Origin: UBA9676 sp963730065
GTDB lineage: Bacteria > Actinomycetota > Actinomycetes > Streptosporangiales > Streptosporangiaceae
DNA: 64,000 nt
Direction: 5' to 3'
Assembly: GCA_963730065.1 (NCBI GenBank)
Contig: CAVSQL010000024.1
Location: forward strand, 1-64,000
The position numbers and the translations under genes were made by a program. The notes under the pieces were generated by a model. That model did no database searches. It was given only the letters and a program-made list of their open reading frames with translations, and was not told where the DNA came from. Below, in pieces: positions 61,915 to 64,000 of this stretch (its first letter is position 1; the number at the start of each line of letters is the position of its first letter).

Positions 61915-61931
61915 CGTGCCACTTCCGTGCC
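61915..61931. repeat. Arm-site-like motif CGTGCC-N5-CGTGCC, before the third att copy
   Basis: Ends exactly 113 bp before AGGTCG of the third tRNA-Ile fragment, the same distance as at 59738-59754. The N5 differs (ACTTC), so only the half-sites and their spacing are conserved. Confidence 0.6.
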
Positions 61932-62030
61932 AGAACCGGCAGACCGAGAGGGACAATCGCGAGCACTCACGAGACATCTGCACAACCGCTGAGCTGCCTA
62001 CGCGCAGTTCCGGAAGCATAGTAGCGACTA

Positions 62031-62070
62031 CCTGATAAGGATGAGGTCGAGGGTTCAGGCTCGGCTAGAC
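62031..62070 (+). repeat. Degenerate tRNA-Ile fragment, att copy 3
   Basis: CCTGATAAGGATGAGGTCG (62031-62049) is identical over 19 bp to tRNA-Ile 56461-56479; then GGGTTCAGGC and CTAGACC resemble the T arm and acceptor end with changes. It marks an older integration boundary. Confidence 0.8.
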
Positions 62071-62266
62071 CTATGGGCCGAAACCCCCGATCGTAGGGAG
62101 TAGCGAGCAAAACGGTCGCTGACCGACCATCCAGCGCTCTTGACCTGAGCGGCCACCGGTCCTTCGGGTCCGGCCACGACCCTTGCCGGTGAGTGCTCGT
62201 GCTTGGCACGGGAGGCCCCGCTATTGCGGGCATTGGCATACCTATAAACGTTAAGGAGGGGTTGAC

Positions 62267-63187
62267 ATGACGAATGCGGCATCACCGTCACCTGACCGGC
62301 CGGGACGGGCTGTCCTGCGCGGCCTGCTGGATCTTCGGCCCAGTGCTGGCGCTGAGCGCCCCGCCGCCGACGAGGCCGTGGCTCAAGGGCTGGCTGCGGC
62401 CAAGGTGTACACGTTCGCGAGCGCCGACTATCCGGGCGCGGCGCAGTCAGACGTTTTCGACACCGACGGCACCACCACGGTCGGGGCGTTCGTCTTCGAT
62501 CCCAGCAACGCCAACTCGCCCACGACCGCGTTCACCTTCACCGGCGGGGACTACCAGATCCTCACCGTCCCGGGCTCGAACACAAGCATCGCCACCGGCA
62601 TCAATGGGGCCGGCCTGATCGTCGGGGTGTACGCGGACCTGGCCAACGTGGAGCACGGCTTCGCGGACCAGGGCGGCACTTTCAGCAGCGTAGACTTCCC
62701 CGGCGCCAGCTCGACCCAGGTCATCGGCGTCAACGATGCCGGGGACATCGTCGGCAGTTACTTCGACGCGGCCAACGCCGAGCATGGGTTCGTCAGCAGC
62801 GGCGGCACCTTCACCGCCATCAACTTCCCCGGGGCCACCTCGACCGCGGCCGCCGGGATCAACACCGCCGGCGATGTCGTCGGGGCCTGGTCCGATGCCA
62901 CGGGTTCCCACGGCTTTGTGCTCCGGGCCGGGGCGTTCACTCCGATCAGCTTTCCGCTCGCCACCGGCACGACCGCCTTCGGCATCAACGACGCCGGGGA
63001 GATGGCCGGCTACTACACCGACGCCGCCGGGAACACCCACGGCTTCATCTACGCCGGCGGCGCGTTCAGCACCGTGGACGTCGCAGGCGCCCGCAGCACG
63101 CAACTGACACGCATCAAGAACGGGGGACCCATCAGCGGTGTCTGCTCCGACGCGGTCAATGGAGTACACGGCCTCCTCGGTCGATGA
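62267..63187 (+). CDS. HAF-repeat beta-propeller-like protein
   Basis: 306 aa from ATG 62267 with a very strong AAGGAGGGG 6 nt upstream. From about residue 47 it consists of roughly six repeats of about 40 aa with the pattern F-x-x-I-x-FPGA-x-S-T, GINDAGDIVG-Y-D and HGF (for example GVNDAGDIVGSYFDAANAEH). Such repeats are usual in extracellular proteins, yet the first 45 residues have no signal peptide in this frame. The function is unknown; it may be a surface or adhesion protein whose N-terminus has been replaced. Confidence 0.75.
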   Translation: MTNAASPSPDRPGRAVLRGLLDLRPSAGAERPAADEAVAQGLAAAKVYTFASADYPGAAQSDVFDTDGTTTVGAFVFDPSNANSPTTAFTFTGGDYQILTVPGSNTSIATGINGAGLIVGVYADLANVEHGFADQGGTFSSVDFPGASSTQVIGVNDAGDIVGSYFDAANAEHGFVSSGGTFTAINFPGATSTAAAGINTAGDVVGAWSDATGSHGFVLRAGAFTPISFPLATGTTAFGINDAGEMAGYYTDAAGNTHGFIYAGGAFSTVDVAGARSTQLTRIKNGGPISGVCSDAVNGVHGLLGR

Positions 63188-63568
63188 GCCGAACCTGCGG
63201 GACCAACCCGCAGGGGTGAGGCCTGCCAGCTACCTGCACGATCACCATGCCCTTACCGTGCCTGACCGGGCGGCGGGCCTGAAGCGTGGTGGCCTGACTT
63301 TGGCCGTATAACAGTGCACGACAACGCAAGACGACACCAGCCAGTGAGAGCCATCCTGGCAGGCCAGCTAGCAAGCGCCCAGGTCGCTGGCACGCGCGGC
63401 ACTGTCTACGGATGTTCCCGACCGACCTGCGGCCGGCCCTGGCGTGCTCGTATGACAGATGCTGGCTTTCAGGGGTGGCCATGGCGGCACCGCTGTGGAA
63501 GGATCACCCGCGGTGTTCGCCGTGGCCGTCGGGTGGGACGGCCAGCATGGTCAAGGGGGGGATCGGAT
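63188..63568. other. Intergenic region
   Basis: No gene supported. CATGCC-N5-CGTGCC (63246-63262), one mismatch from the arm-like motif, is followed 119 bp later by AGGTCGCTGG, similar to the tRNA-Ile AGGTCGGTGG. This could be a further decayed att unit but is weak. Confidence 0.3.
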
Positions 63569-63874
63569 ATGTGGGCGCAGCTCATGAGGTGGCGGTTGCA
63601 GCCGGGCAAAGATACGGCTGGACTGCGCGAGCAGCTGCAGGCGGTCGAGCAACCCGGTTCGGGCCTGCTGCGGACGATGATCATGCAAGACCAGAAGGAC
63701 CCTGACCAGTTCTATACCCTGGTCGTGTTCGAGAGCGAGGAGAAGGCGCGTGCCCGCGAGCGCGACCCGCGCCGCCAGGAGGGGGTGCAAGCGCTTCGGG
63801 CGATGCTGGCCGACATACTCGTGAGCCCGCCGGAGTTCACCGATCTGGCCGTTGTGGAAGAGTGGACTGGGTAG
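63569..63874 (+). CDS. Antibiotic biosynthesis monooxygenase-like (dimeric alpha-beta barrel) protein
   Basis: 101 aa from ATG 63569 with AAGGGGGGG 7 nt upstream. It begins MWAQLMRWRLQPGKDTAGLR and has LLRTMIMQDQKDPDQFYTLV and VFESEEKARARERDPRRQEG, the ABM-type fold of ferredoxin-like dimers. Members range from true monooxygenases to heme-degrading or stress proteins; no catalytic residue can be assigned here. Confidence 0.75.
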   Translation: MWAQLMRWRLQPGKDTAGLREQLQAVEQPGSGLLRTMIMQDQKDPDQFYTLVVFESEEKARARERDPRRQEGVQALRAMLADILVSPPEFTDLAVVEEWTG

Positions 63875-64000
63875 GCGGGCCCGGAGGGCAGCGGCCTGTT
63901 CCGGTCACCTAGCGGGCGGGCTGGAGACGCCAGCGAACGCCAGGTCGGTACCAGCCTCGGTATTTGACCGGTTGCCACCCGAGATCCGCGGGGAAGGTGA

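Larger units (their letters stand above)
59899..62070. mobile_element. Island II: second tandem element remnant
   Basis: Bounded by the perfect tRNA-Ile fragment at 59851-59898 and a degenerate one at 62031-62070. It holds a frameshifted methyltransferase and a hypothetical gene, a triple 19-bp repeat and an arm-like motif at 61915. No recombinase gene is visible. Confidence 0.5.
61776..62266. other. Gene-free end of island II
   Basis: No convincing gene. It contains the arm-like motif CGTGCC-N5-CGTGCC at 61915-61931 and the degenerate tRNA-Ile fragment from 62031. The last 20 bp hold the ribosome site of the HAF-repeat gene. Confidence 0.5.

Noticed and set aside
63246..63390. A fifth arm-like motif and tRNA-like core
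   Set aside because: One mismatch in the motif, only about 9 of 10 bp in the core and a spacing of 119 instead of 113 bp; too weak to be called an att site.

Overview
The window is high-GC chromosomal DNA from a filamentous-type actinomycete (class Actinomycetes). Gene order around the replication origin matches, from memory, the Streptomyces and Streptosporangiales core region: dnaB-rplI-rpsR-ssb-rpsF, ponA, padR-ino1, pcnA, DUF6049-murJ-pseudokinase-sigM-anti-sigma-trxB-trxA, parB-parA-rsmG-jag-yidC-yidD-rnpA-rpmH, dnaA-dnaN-recF-dciA-gyrB-gyrA, then tRNA-Ile. Inositol-phosphate synthase and a SigR-type promoter before trxBA also fit an actinomycete that makes mycothiol. The genus cannot be fixed from sequence reading alone.

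Layout. 1-4980: right-hand part of a decayed pSAM2-type integrative and conjugative element (AICE): frameshifted FtsK-like tra, three small genes, frameshifted repSA, xis and an intact int, abutting the 3' end of tRNA-Arg(ACG). 5205-8159: accessory genes (DinB-like, DUF5709, polysaccharide deacetylase, frameshifted Rieske protein). 8201-12000: replication and ribosomal cluster. 12210-18879: AP-endonuclease-like TIM barrel, GT87 glycosyltransferase, class A PBP, DUF5318. 19105-22772: PadR regulator, ino1, cupin, MFS. 22649-34397: pcnA and the murJ/sigM/thioredoxin block. 34579-38087: aminotransferase, Ddl-like ligase, threonine-aldolase-like enzyme. 38077-44784: three parS sites, parB, parA and the rsmG-to-rpmH block. 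44785-47301: dnaA with flanking DnaA boxes (oriC candidate). 47302-56346: dnaN to DUF3566. 56430-end: tRNA-Ile followed by tandem remnants of integrated islands.

The most interesting signal is downstream of tRNA-Ile. The last 48 bp of the gene are repeated exactly 3.4 kb away, and a further degenerate copy lies 2.2 kb beyond that. Each of these two repeats has a CGTGCC-N5-CGTGCC motif ending exactly 113 bp before the same tRNA-internal position, and the motif also occurs inside the left junction. This looks like tandem accretion of small att-flanked elements with no recombinase of their own, carrying a truncated hemoglobin, a ZIP transporter, a reductase-like gene, a methyltransferase and unknown genes.

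Other notable points: a conserved ~70-bp palindromic repeat at two convergent gene junctions, parS sites embedded in coding sequence, a long repeat-bearing parA-parB spacer, absence of gnd, the NUDIX gene and the amidase gene from an otherwise conserved cluster, and several single-base frameshifts (repSA, Rieske, anti-sigma factor, recF, methyltransferase) that may be real or may be sequence errors.
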